From a virus, in IMG/VR virus record IMGVR_UViG_3300046530_000200, positions 1-49,333 of that record: 49,333 bases of DNA; one strand, written 5' to 3'. Below the pieces are notes generated by a model that worked only from the letters and a program-made list of their open reading frames with translations, was not told the DNA's origin and did no database searches. Positions 23,059-32,176 of the stretch are shown here, one piece after another. The translations under genes and the position numbers were made by a program. Position 1 is the first letter of the stretch. Every line of letters begins with the position of its first letter.

Positions 23059-23942
23059 GCCTGCTAGATCTGTCGGCCCTGCCGGCGCCGGATGTGCTGG
23101 AGCCTCTGGACTTTGAGGTGACCTATGAGGAAGGCCTGGGCGTTTTTCGCGGCTACATGGGTGACAATTGGACCGCGATGTTGGAAAGCGACCCAGTCAC
23201 CAAAGTGATCGAGGTCGGGGCTTACTTTAAGGTCGGGAACCGCGCCCGGGTCAACGATGGCGCCAAGGCGCTGTTACTGGCCCATGCCATCGGCAGCGAC
23301 CTCGATCAGTTGGGGGCTAATTACAATCTGAAGCGCCTGGTGATTCAGGCCGAGGATCTGACAGCGGTGCCGCCGGTACCGGAAATCAAGGAAAAGGACG
23401 ATCCGTTTCGCGAACGCATCCAGTTGGCCTTTGAGGGGCTGACCACGGCCGGCCCGCGTAACAGCTACATCCTGCATGCGCGCAATGCCTCCGGGTTGGT
23501 AGCAGACGCCACGGCGGAAAGCCCAGCGCCGTGCTGCGTTACGGTAACGGTGCTGAGTTCGGAGGGGGAGGGCGAGGCGAGCCCTGAGCTGTTGGCCATT
23601 GTGGCAGCGGACTTGGATGATGAGGATGTGCGGCCGCTGACGGACTGGGTGACGGTGCAGAGTGCGGAGATTATCCGCTACCGCATTGACGCCATTTTGC
23701 ATATGAGCAGTGCCGGGCCTGAGGGGGATGTCAGTTTGGCCGAGGCCACCAAGCGACTGGCCGCATGGATCAATCCCCGCAAGCGGTTGGGGGTTGAGGT
23801 GGCGCGGTCGGCGATTGACGCTCAGTTGCACGTTGCCGGCGTTTCCCGGGTTGAGTTGCCCGGCTGGGTCGACCTGGCTCCGACCAAGGCGCAGGCGGCC
23901 TACTGCTTCGACTATGACGTGAAGATGGCGGGGGCGACATGA
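23055..23942 (+). CDS. Baseplate protein J (gp47/JayE family)
   Basis: This 295-residue baseplate wedge protein contains the J-family segments TYEEGLGVFRGYM near residue 24, GAKALLLAHAIGSDLDQLGA near 68, and KEKDDPFRERIQLAFEGLTTAGP near 113. The C-terminal part has the usual SAEIIRYRIDAIL. It assembles with W and I into the baseplate periphery. Overlaps of four bases on both sides show an operon. Confidence 0.93.
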   Translation: MSLLDLSALPAPDVLEPLDFEVTYEEGLGVFRGYMGDNWTAMLESDPVTKVIEVGAYFKVGNRARVNDGAKALLLAHAIGSDLDQLGANYNLKRLVIQAEDLTAVPPVPEIKEKDDPFRERIQLAFEGLTTAGPRNSYILHARNASGLVADATAESPAPCCVTVTVLSSEGEGEASPELLAIVAADLDDEDVRPLTDWVTVQSAEIIRYRIDAILHMSSAGPEGDVSLAEATKRLAAWINPRKRLGVEVARSAIDAQLHVAGVSRVELPGWVDLAPTKAQAAYCFDYDVKMAGAT

Positions 23943-24547
23943 GAAGTCTGCTGCCCAGCAATAGCACGCAACTGGAGCGCGCCCTGGAGGCGACGCTTTA
24001 CGAGCGCACAATTGTCCCGCTGCGCACGCTCTACAACGCTGATACCTGCCCGGTGCATCTGCTGCCCCATCTGGCATGGGCGTGGTCAGTCGATCGCTGG
24101 GATTACCGGTGGCCCGAAGCGACCAAGCGCGCCGCGATCAAGGCCTCGTTCTACATCCATGCCCACAAGGGGACCATTGGCGCCTTGCGCCGTGTGGTCG
24201 AGCCCTTGGGCTACCTGATCGAAATCGTCGAATGGTTCAAGACGGTGCCCAAAGGCGAGCCGGGCACCTTCTCGCTGAAGGTCGGCGTTCTGGATACCGG
24301 GATCACCGAAGAAATGTATCAGGAGCTGGAGCGCCTGATCGACGACGCCAAGCCAGTCACCCGGCACCTGACCGGGCTAGCGATCAGCCTCGAAACCCAA
24401 GGCAATCTGAACATCAGGGTCGCCCTCTTCGAAGGCGACGAAATCGACGTTTACCCACCGGTGATGCGTGACATTGAGGTCACGGGCCGCTTCGGCGTGG
24501 TGGGGCGCGAACACTCCATAGACACCCTGGACGTTTACCATGATTGA
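23939..24547 (+). CDS. Phage tail protein I
   Basis: This 202-residue protein matches P2 gpI: LPSNSTQLERALEATLYER, VHLLPHLAWAWSVDRWD near residue 40, and KRAAIKASFYIHAHKGTIGALR near 62. It links the baseplate to the tail fibre. It overlaps J by four bases and the fibre gene by eight. Confidence 0.93.
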   Translation: MRSLLPSNSTQLERALEATLYERTIVPLRTLYNADTCPVHLLPHLAWAWSVDRWDYRWPEATKRAAIKASFYIHAHKGTIGALRRVVEPLGYLIEIVEWFKTVPKGEPGTFSLKVGVLDTGITEEMYQELERLIDDAKPVTRHLTGLAISLETQGNLNIRVALFEGDEIDVYPPVMRDIEVTGRFGVVGREHSIDTLDVYHD

Positions 24548-26108
24548 TGCGAACTCGCAGTTTTTCGCCATCCTCACGAACGTGGGAATGGCAAAGCAGG
24601 CGAACGCCGACGCGCTCGGCATTCCCTGGAAGATCACCGAAATGGGCGTGGGCGATGCCAACAACACCGACCCGATCCCCAATGCCGCACAAGCCACGCT
24701 GATCAACGAATGGCGGCGTCGGCCGCTGAATCAGCTCAAGGTCGACCCAATCAATCCGGCGGTGCTGATCGCCGAGCAGATTATCCCGGCGGATGAGGGC
24801 GGGAAGTGGATTCGCGAAATCGGTCTGTACGACGTCGACGGCGATCTGGTGGCGGTGGCCAACTGCGCGCCGAGTTTCAAGCCGATCCTGTCGCAAGGCT
24901 CGGGTCGCACGCAAATCGTGCGCATGAACTTCATCGTCACCAGTACCGGCAACATCACGCTTAAGATCGATCCGGCGATCGTGCTGGCCTCGCGGGCCTA
25001 CGTCGACGCGGCCATTCTGGAAGTGCTGCCGAAGAACAAGACACCCGGCGAATGGACACGGGTCAAGACCAACGATCGGGGGATTGTGGTATCGGGTGAT
25101 AACCCGAGCACGTTGGCCGGGATGGGCATCACGGACGCGTTCACCAAGGCCCAAATCGAGGCGATGATTGCGCAGGCCTCGGCGTTACCGGTGGGGGCCA
25201 CGGTGGCGTTTCCATTGGACAAGGTCGCTCCCGGGTTTCTGGAGCTGGACGGCAGTGTCAAAAGCATTGCGGCCTATCCGGATCTGGCGACGTTCCTCGG
25301 TACGGCCTTCAACAAGGGGGACGAAGGCGCTGGTAACTTCCGGCTGCCGGAGTCACGCGGCGAGTTCCTGCGTGGCTGGGACCATGGGCGCGGCGTGGAT
25401 GCTGGACGTGGCATCGGCACGTATCAGGCCGATGAGTTCAAGTCTCACAACCATCCACCAACTGGGAATGTTGGACAGACCGCGTTTATGACCAACACCT
25501 ACCCTTCCACTGTGGGGCTGGGAGGTTCAGGGGCTGGATACACCGCGACTCAATATTCGATGGCTACAACGGGAGACAGAGGCGGCATTGAAACCCGTCC
25601 ACGCAACTTGGCGGTTATGTGGTGCATCAAGGCCTGGAACGCACCGATCAATCAGGGAAATACTGATATCGCTGCCCTGGCTGCTTTGGCGGCGCAGGCC
25701 ACTGAAACCAATCAGGGTACGGCCAAGGTCGCCAAACAGGAACAGGTGGATGCTGGCACTGATGACTCCACCATCGTCACCCCGAAAAAAATGCGCTGGG
25801 GTTTCGCGATCAGCCGCGCAGCCAATGGCTACATCATTCTCCCGACCTGGTTGGGCGGCCTGATTATTCAATGGGCAACAATCGCTACAGCGGCTAATGG
25901 ACTCGCAACAATAACCCACCCTATTGCATTCCCTACTGCAAAGTTGAAAGTCATAGTTTCGGTGGCCGGCAGCGGGGGCACTTATGCCGTTACATGGGAT
26001 GACGTCAATGATGATGCTGGAACCCCGCGGACAGCAACGAGAGTTAGATCAACTTTGGCCGGTGCTGTCGCGACGGCAAACGTGCAAGCACTTATTATTG
26101 GTTACTAG
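24540..26108 (+). CDS. Tail fibre protein (DUF3751 N-domain, collar-type C-part)
   Basis: This 522-residue fibre begins with the baseplate-attachment domain DUF3751 (residues 1 to about 155: FFAILTNVGMAKQANADA, GEWxx-type segment WIREIGLYD). Residues about 218-370 form a phage tail-collar-like domain (GATVAFPLDKVAPGFLELDGS, GAGNFRLPESRGEFLRGWDHGRG, NLAVMWCIKAW). The last 120 residues are the probable receptor-binding tip. The gene's 3' third and its chaperone downstream are where host-range variation is expected. Confidence 0.88.
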   Translation: MIDANSQFFAILTNVGMAKQANADALGIPWKITEMGVGDANNTDPIPNAAQATLINEWRRRPLNQLKVDPINPAVLIAEQIIPADEGGKWIREIGLYDVDGDLVAVANCAPSFKPILSQGSGRTQIVRMNFIVTSTGNITLKIDPAIVLASRAYVDAAILEVLPKNKTPGEWTRVKTNDRGIVVSGDNPSTLAGMGITDAFTKAQIEAMIAQASALPVGATVAFPLDKVAPGFLELDGSVKSIAAYPDLATFLGTAFNKGDEGAGNFRLPESRGEFLRGWDHGRGVDAGRGIGTYQADEFKSHNHPPTGNVGQTAFMTNTYPSTVGLGGSGAGYTATQYSMATTGDRGGIETRPRNLAVMWCIKAWNAPINQGNTDIAALAALAAQATETNQGTAKVAKQEQVDAGTDDSTIVTPKKMRWGFAISRAANGYIILPTWLGGLIIQWATIATAANGLATITHPIAFPTAKLKVIVSVAGSGGTYAVTWDDVNDDAGTPRTATRVRSTLAGAVATANVQALIIGY

Positions 26109-26121
26109 TTAGGGGGGCTCT

Positions 26122-26547
26122 ATGTTCACTTCAAAATCCACTCGCGGTTTTTACGACGAGTCGATTCACGCCTCGATGCCGGATGACGTGGTGGAAATCT
26201 CTGCTGAGAATCATGCAGAGCTGCTGGCGGGCCAGGCGGAAGGCAAGGTTATTGCCTGGGGTGATAATGGCTTTCCAGTGCTGGTTGATCCGCCGTCGCC
26301 CAGTGATGAAGAGCTGGCTGCTATCGAACGGGTTTGGCGAGATCAGCGCCTGTCTGAAACAGATGGTGTAGTGACGCGCCATCGCGACGAACTGGAGGAG
26401 GGTGTTGAGCCTACATTGACTCCCACGCAGTACGCCGAGCTTCAGGCGTACCGCCGAGCCCTTCGCAGCTGGCCGGAAGCGGGAGAGTTTCCGTTGATTG
26501 AGCACCGACCGCCGACGCCTCTTTGGCTGGCTGGTCAGCTCCAATAA
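26122..26547 (+). CDS. Tail fibre assembly chaperone
   Basis: This 141-residue protein follows the fibre gene at once and has the tail-fibre chaperone plan: an N-terminal part beginning MFTSKSTRGFYDESIHASMPDD, a linker VLVDPPSPSDEELAAIE, and a C-terminal helical domain with LTPTQYAELQAYRRALRSWP and FPLIEHRPPTP. Such proteins bind the fibre tip until trimers form. The terminator immediately after it ends the fibre block. Confidence 0.85.
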   Translation: MFTSKSTRGFYDESIHASMPDDVVEISAENHAELLAGQAEGKVIAWGDNGFPVLVDPPSPSDEELAAIERVWRDQRLSETDGVVTRHRDELEEGVEPTLTPTQYAELQAYRRALRSWPEAGEFPLIEHRPPTPLWLAGQLQ

Positions 26548-26576
26548 ACGCCCCGCCCTGACGGGGCGTTTTCTTT
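26547..26576 (+). terminator. Intrinsic terminator after the fibre block
   Basis: Stem AACGCCCCG/CGGGGCGTT is followed by TTCTTTT. A second weak hairpin (CCTCGC/GCGGGG, 26608-26623) follows, just before the sheath gene's CTGGAG. Confidence 0.85.
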
Positions 26577-26649
26577 TCCGTTACGCGTAACACGAACACC
26601 CTCACAGCCTCGCTTATGCGGGGCTTTGTCGTTTCTGGAGATTGCCTTT

Positions 26650-27816
26650 ATGAGTTTCTTTCACGGCGTTACGACCACGCTGCTCGACACCGGCACGCGG
26701 ACCATTTCGCTGCCCTCGTCGTCGATCATTGGTCTGTGCGACACCTTCACCCCGGGCATCCTCGGCGGCGGTACGGCCAAGGCCGGCGAGCTGAAGTTGA
26801 TCACCTCCGAGCGCGAAGCCATCGCGGCGTTCGGCGCGGGTTCGGCCATCGCCAAAGCGGCGGCTGCGATCTACGTGCGGGCCAAGGCGGTGATCGTTGC
26901 TGTCGGCGTGCCCAAGCTCGAAGACGCCGCGCTGCAAACGTCCGCCATCATTGGTGGCGTTCTTGCCGATGGCCAGCGTACCGGCCTGCAGGCGCTGCTG
27001 GACGGCAAGAGCAAGCACAACGCCCAGCCCAAACTGCTGATCGCCCCGGGGCATTCATCGACGCAGGCCGTGGCCACCGCCATGGATGCCCTTGCCGGCA
27101 AGTTGCGCGCGATCGCCATCATCGACGGGCCGAATACCACCGATGAGGCCGCCATGGCCTACGCCTTGAACTTCGGCAGTAAGCGGCTGTTTCTGGTCGA
27201 TCCGGGTGTGCAGTTCTGGGACACGGTCGAGAGCGCGACGGTCGATGCGCCGGGCTCGGCGTGGACAGCTGGCCTGTTCGCCTGGACCGATGCCGAGTAC
27301 GGCTACTGGGCGTCGCCATCGAACAAGGAGTTTGTCGGCATCACCGGCACGAGCCGTCCGGTCGAGTACCTGGACGGCGACGCTACCTGCCGGGCCAACC
27401 TGCTGAACAACGCGAATATCACCACGATTATTCGGGACGGCGGTTTCCGTCTGTGGGGCAACCGCACGCTGTCCAGCGATCCGAAATGGGCGTTCATCAC
27501 CCGGGTGCGGACTTGCGACATCCTCATGGATGCGGTCCAGGCCGGACACAAGTGGGCGGTCGACCGCTCGATCACCAAGACCTATGTCAAGGACGTGACC
27601 GAAGGCCTTCAGGCCTTCATGCGCGACGAGAAAAACCGGGGCGCAGTGATCAATTTCGAAGTCTACGCAGACGATGAAATGAGCACGGCCAGCCAAATCA
27701 TGCAGGGCAAAGTCTACTGGCGCATCCGTTTCACCGACGTGCCGCCGGCGGAAAACCCGAATTTCCTCTTCGAAGTCACCGATCAATGGGCGACCGAAGT
27801 TCTTGAAGCAGCCTAA
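26650..27816 (+). CDS. Tail sheath protein (FI)
   Basis: This 388-residue contractile sheath protein starts MSFFHGVTTTLLDTGTRTISLPSSS and includes VIGLCDTFTP-like and FGAGSAIAKAAAAIY segments, LIAPGHSS near residue 135, and FFWGNRTLSSDPKWAFI-like conserved text (LWGNRTLSSDPKW near 272). CTGGAG precedes the ATG at 26650. Contraction of this sheath drives the tube through the envelope, so the virion is a myovirus. Confidence 0.95.
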   Translation: MSFFHGVTTTLLDTGTRTISLPSSSIIGLCDTFTPGILGGGTAKAGELKLITSEREAIAAFGAGSAIAKAAAAIYVRAKAVIVAVGVPKLEDAALQTSAIIGGVLADGQRTGLQALLDGKSKHNAQPKLLIAPGHSSTQAVATAMDALAGKLRAIAIIDGPNTTDEAAMAYALNFGSKRLFLVDPGVQFWDTVESATVDAPGSAWTAGLFAWTDAEYGYWASPSNKEFVGITGTSRPVEYLDGDATCRANLLNNANITTIIRDGGFRLWGNRTLSSDPKWAFITRVRTCDILMDAVQAGHKWAVDRSITKTYVKDVTEGLQAFMRDEKNRGAVINFEVYADDEMSTASQIMQGKVYWRIRFTDVPPAENPNFLFEVTDQWATEVLEAA

Positions 27817-27828
27817 GGGGGCCGTTCG

Positions 27829-28332
27829 ATGATTCCTCAAGTTCTCTCTAACTGTAACGCGTTCGTCGACGGCATCAGCTTCGCCGGCGACGTGCCGACC
27901 CTGTCGCTGCCCAAGCTGACCCAAAAGACCGACGACTATCAGGGCGGCGGCATGTTGTCGCCGGTCGAAATCGCCACGGGCCTGGAAAAGCTGGAAGCGG
28001 CGTTTACCACCAACGGCGTGCGTCGCGAGGCGCTGAAGTACTTCGGCCTGGCCGATCAGACCGCCTGCAATATCGTGTTTCGCGGCGCCTTCAAGGGGCT
28101 GAAGGGTGCGGTCACGCCGGTGATTGTGACCATGCGCGGCGGCATCAAAGAGGTCGACATGGGCGACTGGAAACCGGCCGACAAGGCTGAAATTAAGCAC
28201 GCGATCAAGCTGGTCTACTACAAGCTGGAGATCGACGGCCGGGTCATGTACGAGATCGACCCGCTCAACATGGTGATGGTGGTCGACGGCGTCGACCAAG
28301 CTGCCGCCGAACGCTCGGCCCTCGGCCTCTAA
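27829..28332 (+). CDS. Major tail tube protein (FII)
   Basis: This 167-residue tube protein starts MIPQVLSNCNAFVDGISFAG and contains LPKLTQKTDDYQGGGM and VEIATGLEKLEAAFTTNG, typical of P2 FII. The C-terminal half, KAEIKHAIKLVYYKLEIDGR and VYEIDxxN-type text, also fits. It polymerises into the inner tube through which DNA passes. It follows the sheath gene closely, the invariable order in P2-like phages. Confidence 0.95.
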   Translation: MIPQVLSNCNAFVDGISFAGDVPTLSLPKLTQKTDDYQGGGMLSPVEIATGLEKLEAAFTTNGVRREALKYFGLADQTACNIVFRGAFKGLKGAVTPVIVTMRGGIKEVDMGDWKPADKAEIKHAIKLVYYKLEIDGRVMYEIDPLNMVMVVDGVDQAAAERSALGL

Positions 28333-28344
28333 GGACAAAAGCAC

Positions 28345-28656
28345 ATGACTCAAGTAACCCAAGACCAAGAACTGCCGAGCTGGCTGAAGCTGAGCGATGA
28401 GGGCGTTACCGTAACGCTCAAATACAAGACCCTGATCAGCGGTATCCTGACGGACAAGCTGATGATGCGTGCGCCCAGCGTCATGGATTGGCGCGCCTCC
28501 AAGGTGGCAGGCAATGGCGACTATGAAAAACAGGAGTTGTCGCTGTTTAGCAGCTTGCTGGGGCTCACCGAGGCGGAATTGTTGAGCTTGAAATACAAGG
28601 ACTATCAGCGCCTATCGGCGGGCTATTTTCGCCTGGTCGAAGAAGACGACGTTTAA
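28345..28656 (+). CDS. Tail assembly chaperone E
   Basis: This 103-residue protein (MTQVTQDQELPSWLKLSDEG...) is in the position of P2 gpE, between tube and tape measure, and has the helical C-part AELLSLKYKDYQRLSAGYFRL. gpE and its frameshifted form E-E' bind the tape measure and direct tube assembly. A second frame (E') begins downstream at 28673. Because the E' frame is open upstream through the E stop, a frameshifted fusion is possible. Confidence 0.85.
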   Translation: MTQVTQDQELPSWLKLSDEGVTVTLKYKTLISGILTDKLMMRAPSVMDWRASKVAGNGDYEKQELSLFSSLLGLTEAELLSLKYKDYQRLSAGYFRLVEEDDV

Positions 28657-28672
28657 CGCAACCACCCTCAAA

Positions 28673-28768
28673 ATGGCGGCCCAACGCTTGGCGAAAGAGA
28701 CCGGTTTCTCTGCCGCCGAGATTACGGCCATGCCCTTTGATCAGATGGTTTGGTGGCTCACGGATTGA
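28673..28768 (+). CDS. Tail assembly protein E' (GpE-type, 31 residues or frameshift product)
   Basis: The short frame MAAQRLAKETGFSAAEITAM ending FDQMVWWLTD has the conserved C-terminus of P2 GpE/E' proteins. The frame is open upstream over the E stop codon (KKTTFNATTLK before the ATG), so E' may be made as an extension of E by a +1 (or -2) shift rather than from its own ATG. P2 uses -1; other shifts are known in tailed phages. No strong ribosome binding site precedes the ATG, which favours frameshifting. Confidence 0.72.
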   Translation: MAAQRLAKETGFSAAEITAMPFDQMVWWLTD

Positions 28769-28804
28769 GCCGCCCTTGATTTACCCGACGTATAGGGCAA
28801 GTAC

Positions 28805-31318
28805 ATGGCGAATAAACTCGCGCTCGGCCTGGTCATTGGTGGGGCGGTCAGCTCTACCGTGGGTTCAGCGTTCAAGGATGTCAGCAGTCGCATCAAGCGC
28901 CTGGAGGCCGAAGGTAAAAAAGCCCGGGTGCTGGAAAAGACCATTGGCGACACCATGCGGTTGCGCGATGAATGGCGCAAGGCACACATGGCGGGCGAGA
29001 AGGGCGCCGGTGCGCTGCTGAAGCAGTTGGAAAGCAATCTCAGCAGCCTGAAGAAGCAAGGCGTTGAAGTCCGCAATCTGGCCAAGGCTTACAGCACCAT
29101 GGGGCAGGCGGCCGCCAAGGCCGAGCTGAAAGCCAAAGGTCACCATCAGATCGATGAGGGCAAGCAGCGCCTGAGAAGCAGTGTCGGCCAAGCGGTCGCC
29201 GGCACGGCGGCGCTGGCGATCCCGGCCAAGATCAGCGCGGACTACGGCGCAATCATTCGTGATATTGCGATCAAGTCGAACATTGCCAACAAGCCTGAAG
29301 AAGCGAAGCTGTCCCAGACGGTGATCGATACGTCTCGCGACACCGGCATGGCGCGCAATCAGGTGGCCGAGGTGGTCAACGCGCTGGTGGGGGCTGGCAT
29401 GGAGCTGGACAAGGCCCTGCAATATGCCCCCACGGCGGCCAAGTTCGCCGTGGGCCAAGGCTCGGATGGCGGCGAAACCGCACGCATGATCAACGCCCTG
29501 GGGCAGAATGCCAAAATCACTGATCCGGCCATGATGCAAAAGGCGCTGGAGGCGATCGCCTACCAAGGGCAAGCGGGCAGCTTCGAGGCGGCCGACATGG
29601 CGCGCTGGTTCCCTGAGCTGTTGGCCGGCATGGGCAAGCTGGGTATCACCGGTATGGATTCGGTCACGCAACTGGGCGCGATGCTTCAGGTGCAAATGAA
29701 GACTGCCGGCGGTTCGGATGAGGCGGCGAACAACCTCAAGAACTGGATGGAAAAAATCGGTTCGGGTGACACGGTCGAGGCCTACAAAAAGGCCGGGATC
29801 GACTATCAGGGCTCGATGAACACCGGCCTACAGAATGGCAAATCGACGCTGGAATCCAGCTTTGAGCTGGCCCAGAAGTACATTGCGGCGACCGATCCGA
29901 AAAAGGCCGCCGCCATGGCGGAAGCCACGGCCAAGATCAGCAAGGAGACCGATCCGGAAAAAGCCAAGGCCATGATTGCCTCCCTGGAGCAGGCCTTGCG
30001 CACCGGCGACCTGTTCGCCGACATGCAGGTCAAGGGCGCCTTGACCGCGTACATGCAGAACAAGGATCTGTATGCGAAGTTGAAAAGTGAGTCGGCCAGC
30101 GCCACAGGGATTCTGGACAAGAACCTTGAGGAGCGCCGGCAATCCTCCGCGCAGAAACAGGCGGAAATGGTCCAGGGTATCGACGACGCCCTGCGTGGCA
30201 TTGGTGATGCCTTTCGGCCAGTGACTGACGCAGTGGTCGATGGGGTGACCTCCGTCACGCAAGGCCTCGCCAAACTGTCCGATGAGTCGCCGCGCCTGGT
30301 GACGGGCATCGGTGCGGCCGTCGCGGCCGTGATCGGCTTTCAGACCGCCATGAGCGGCTTCAAGATTGCCAAGGGGCTGATGAACATCGGGCGCGGCTCG
30401 CTGATGGGCAATCCCAACATCCCGCAAAAGGTGATCGTCACCAACATGCCGGCCGGTGGTGCCGGCGGGTTGGATGGCGGTGACCTCGATGTCGGTGGTG
30501 AAGAGGGCAAGAAGGGCGGCAAGGGTCGTGGCGGTCGTGGAGGCGGCGGGAGTGGTGTCGGTTCTGTTGTCAAAGGTACGGCGGTGGTCGCGGTGGCTGA
30601 AGCCGGTTTTAAGGCGTTGGATACCTACCAGAATGCCGAGACGCAGGACGAGAAGGCCGAAGGCTATGGCGCGGCGGCGGGTGGTTTGGCCGGTACGCTC
30701 GCTGGTGCCGCCGCCGGTGCGGCGATTGGTTCGGCCGTGCCGATCATTGGCAATCTGGTGGGTGCCGTGATCGGTGGCTACCTGGGCAGCATGGGCGGCG
30801 ACGCCTTGGGCGGTGTTCTCGGCAAGTCGGTGTTTGGCGCCGATGAGACGCTGAAGACCATGCCCACGACCGGGCCGCTGATGATGGCTAACGCCGGCAA
30901 GAGCATCCCGCCGGTGATGGGCGACATTGTCAAATCGTTCGCCGCGCCAGTACCAGGGTCGCTGGTGATGGCCAACGCCGGCAAGGTGGTACCGGGCGGG
31001 CGAGCCCCCGCTGCACGTACGTCTAACGCTGCCGAAACGCAGCCCGGGGATGTCGCACGCGCCATGATGTTGCCGCCGGCTAGTGCTGACGCCAGTGTGG
31101 GGCCGTTGGTCAACGTCCTGGCGCCGGCTGCGAAGCCGGAGCCCGCCAAGATCGAATCCAAGGTGGACATTCAGGCGCCGTTTTCGATGGTGGTCAACGG
31201 TGACGTGAAAGACGGCGCGGCGCTGTATGCGCAACTCAAGCCGTTCCTCGATCAGCATCAGCGCGACCTTGCCAAGCAACTGGAGAGCCGCAAGCTCTAC
31301 GACGAACCGCATGTTTAA
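28805..31318 (+). CDS. Tail tape measure protein
   Basis: This 837-residue protein is the length ruler of the tail. The first 300 residues hold helices and the TMP core (FKDVSSRIKRLEAEGKKARVL, DTSRDTGMARNQVAEVVNALVGAG, ITGMDSVTQLGAMLQVQMKTAGG). Alanine/glycine-rich hydrophobic segments follow near residues 495-520 and 610-665 (GGLAGTLAGAAAGAAIGSA), which may enter the inner membrane during DNA delivery. A glycine- and lysine-rich patch near 560-585 is a flexible hinge. It follows E and E', as required. Confidence 0.95.
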   Translation: MANKLALGLVIGGAVSSTVGSAFKDVSSRIKRLEAEGKKARVLEKTIGDTMRLRDEWRKAHMAGEKGAGALLKQLESNLSSLKKQGVEVRNLAKAYSTMGQAAAKAELKAKGHHQIDEGKQRLRSSVGQAVAGTAALAIPAKISADYGAIIRDIAIKSNIANKPEEAKLSQTVIDTSRDTGMARNQVAEVVNALVGAGMELDKALQYAPTAAKFAVGQGSDGGETARMINALGQNAKITDPAMMQKALEAIAYQGQAGSFEAADMARWFPELLAGMGKLGITGMDSVTQLGAMLQVQMKTAGGSDEAANNLKNWMEKIGSGDTVEAYKKAGIDYQGSMNTGLQNGKSTLESSFELAQKYIAATDPKKAAAMAEATAKISKETDPEKAKAMIASLEQALRTGDLFADMQVKGALTAYMQNKDLYAKLKSESASATGILDKNLEERRQSSAQKQAEMVQGIDDALRGIGDAFRPVTDAVVDGVTSVTQGLAKLSDESPRLVTGIGAAVAAVIGFQTAMSGFKIAKGLMNIGRGSLMGNPNIPQKVIVTNMPAGGAGGLDGGDLDVGGEEGKKGGKGRGGRGGGGSGVGSVVKGTAVVAVAEAGFKALDTYQNAETQDEKAEGYGAAAGGLAGTLAGAAAGAAIGSAVPIIGNLVGAVIGGYLGSMGGDALGGVLGKSVFGADETLKTMPTTGPLMMANAGKSIPPVMGDIVKSFAAPVPGSLVMANAGKVVPGGRAPAARTSNAAETQPGDVARAMMLPPASADASVGPLVNVLAPAAKPEPAKIESKVDIQAPFSMVVNGDVKDGAALYAQLKPFLDQHQRDLAKQLESRKLYDEPHV

Positions 31319-31330
31319 TAAGGAGGACTC

Positions 31331-32176
31331 ATGGAAGCATTGGGTCAATTACAGTCGGGGCTGAAGTATCTGGCCTCGGCCGGGGAAACGGGCCGGCGCA
31401 GCCTCGACGGCATGCTGGGCCCGGTGAACGGCGCGATCGGGGAAATCACCGGCGCGGCGTCCGAGCTGGAGGGGCTGCCCTTTGTCGGTCCCGCGATGGG
31501 GGCGAAGCTGCAGCGGGTCATGCGCGGGGTGAATGCGGCTCAGGCCAAGGTCGGGCAGGTGGTGGCCACGTACAACACGGCCACCCGGGCGCTGTCGCAG
31601 ATCGACGAGCGCATGGCGGTGCTGAAGGAGCAGACGGGCAAGGCGGCGACGGCGATCAACAAGATCGCCGGCAAGGTCAGTCCGGCGCTGGCCAACATCG
31701 TGCCCACCGGGGCCTTTGCCACGGATTCGACGCCGGCGCCGGAGGCAGTGAAGCCGTTCCCGCATTTGCTGATCATCCAGCCCCAAGACCCCAAGGCGCA
31801 GCCGTATTTCTTCAACCTCGACACGGCGGCCTTTGACGAGCTGCGACGCTCGACCGAATTCCGCTGGGCTTCGCAGGAACGCCTGTCGCGCCGACCGGCG
31901 CAGCAAGCCGTGGGCATGGGCGACGAGAAGATCACGCTCAAGGGCGCGATCTTTCCGGGGTTCAAAGGCGGTCTGAAGCAGCTCGACACGCTGCGTGCGA
32001 TCGGCGCCAGGCTTGAGCCGTTGAGTCTGGTCACGGGCTATGGCGACGTGCTGGGGAACTGGTGCCTCAAGAGCATTGAGGAAGAACAGAGCGCGTTGAT
32101 GCAGGGCGGCATCCCGCGCAAACAAGGGTTCACACTGGAGTTTGTGCGCTATGGCGACGACATGCAGAACGTCTGA
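31331..32176 (+). CDS. Tail protein U with an N-terminal extension
   Basis: The C-terminal half of this 281-residue protein (from about 140) is P2 gpU: PKAQPYFFNLDTAAFDELRR, FRWASQERLSRRPAQQAVG, ALxxQGG-type end FTLEFVRYGDD. gpU is normally about 150 residues; here some 130 extra N-terminal residues are rich in Ala and Gly and form amphipathic helices (SGLKYLASAGETGRRSLDGM). GGAGGA precedes the ATG at 31331, so the long form is real. The extension may interact with the tape measure. Confidence 0.88.
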   Translation: MEALGQLQSGLKYLASAGETGRRSLDGMLGPVNGAIGEITGAASELEGLPFVGPAMGAKLQRVMRGVNAAQAKVGQVVATYNTATRALSQIDERMAVLKEQTGKAATAINKIAGKVSPALANIVPTGAFATDSTPAPEAVKPFPHLLIIQPQDPKAQPYFFNLDTAAFDELRRSTEFRWASQERLSRRPAQQAVGMGDEKITLKGAIFPGFKGGLKQLDTLRAIGARLEPLSLVTGYGDVLGNWCLKSIEEEQSALMQGGIPRKQGFTLEFVRYGDDMQNV

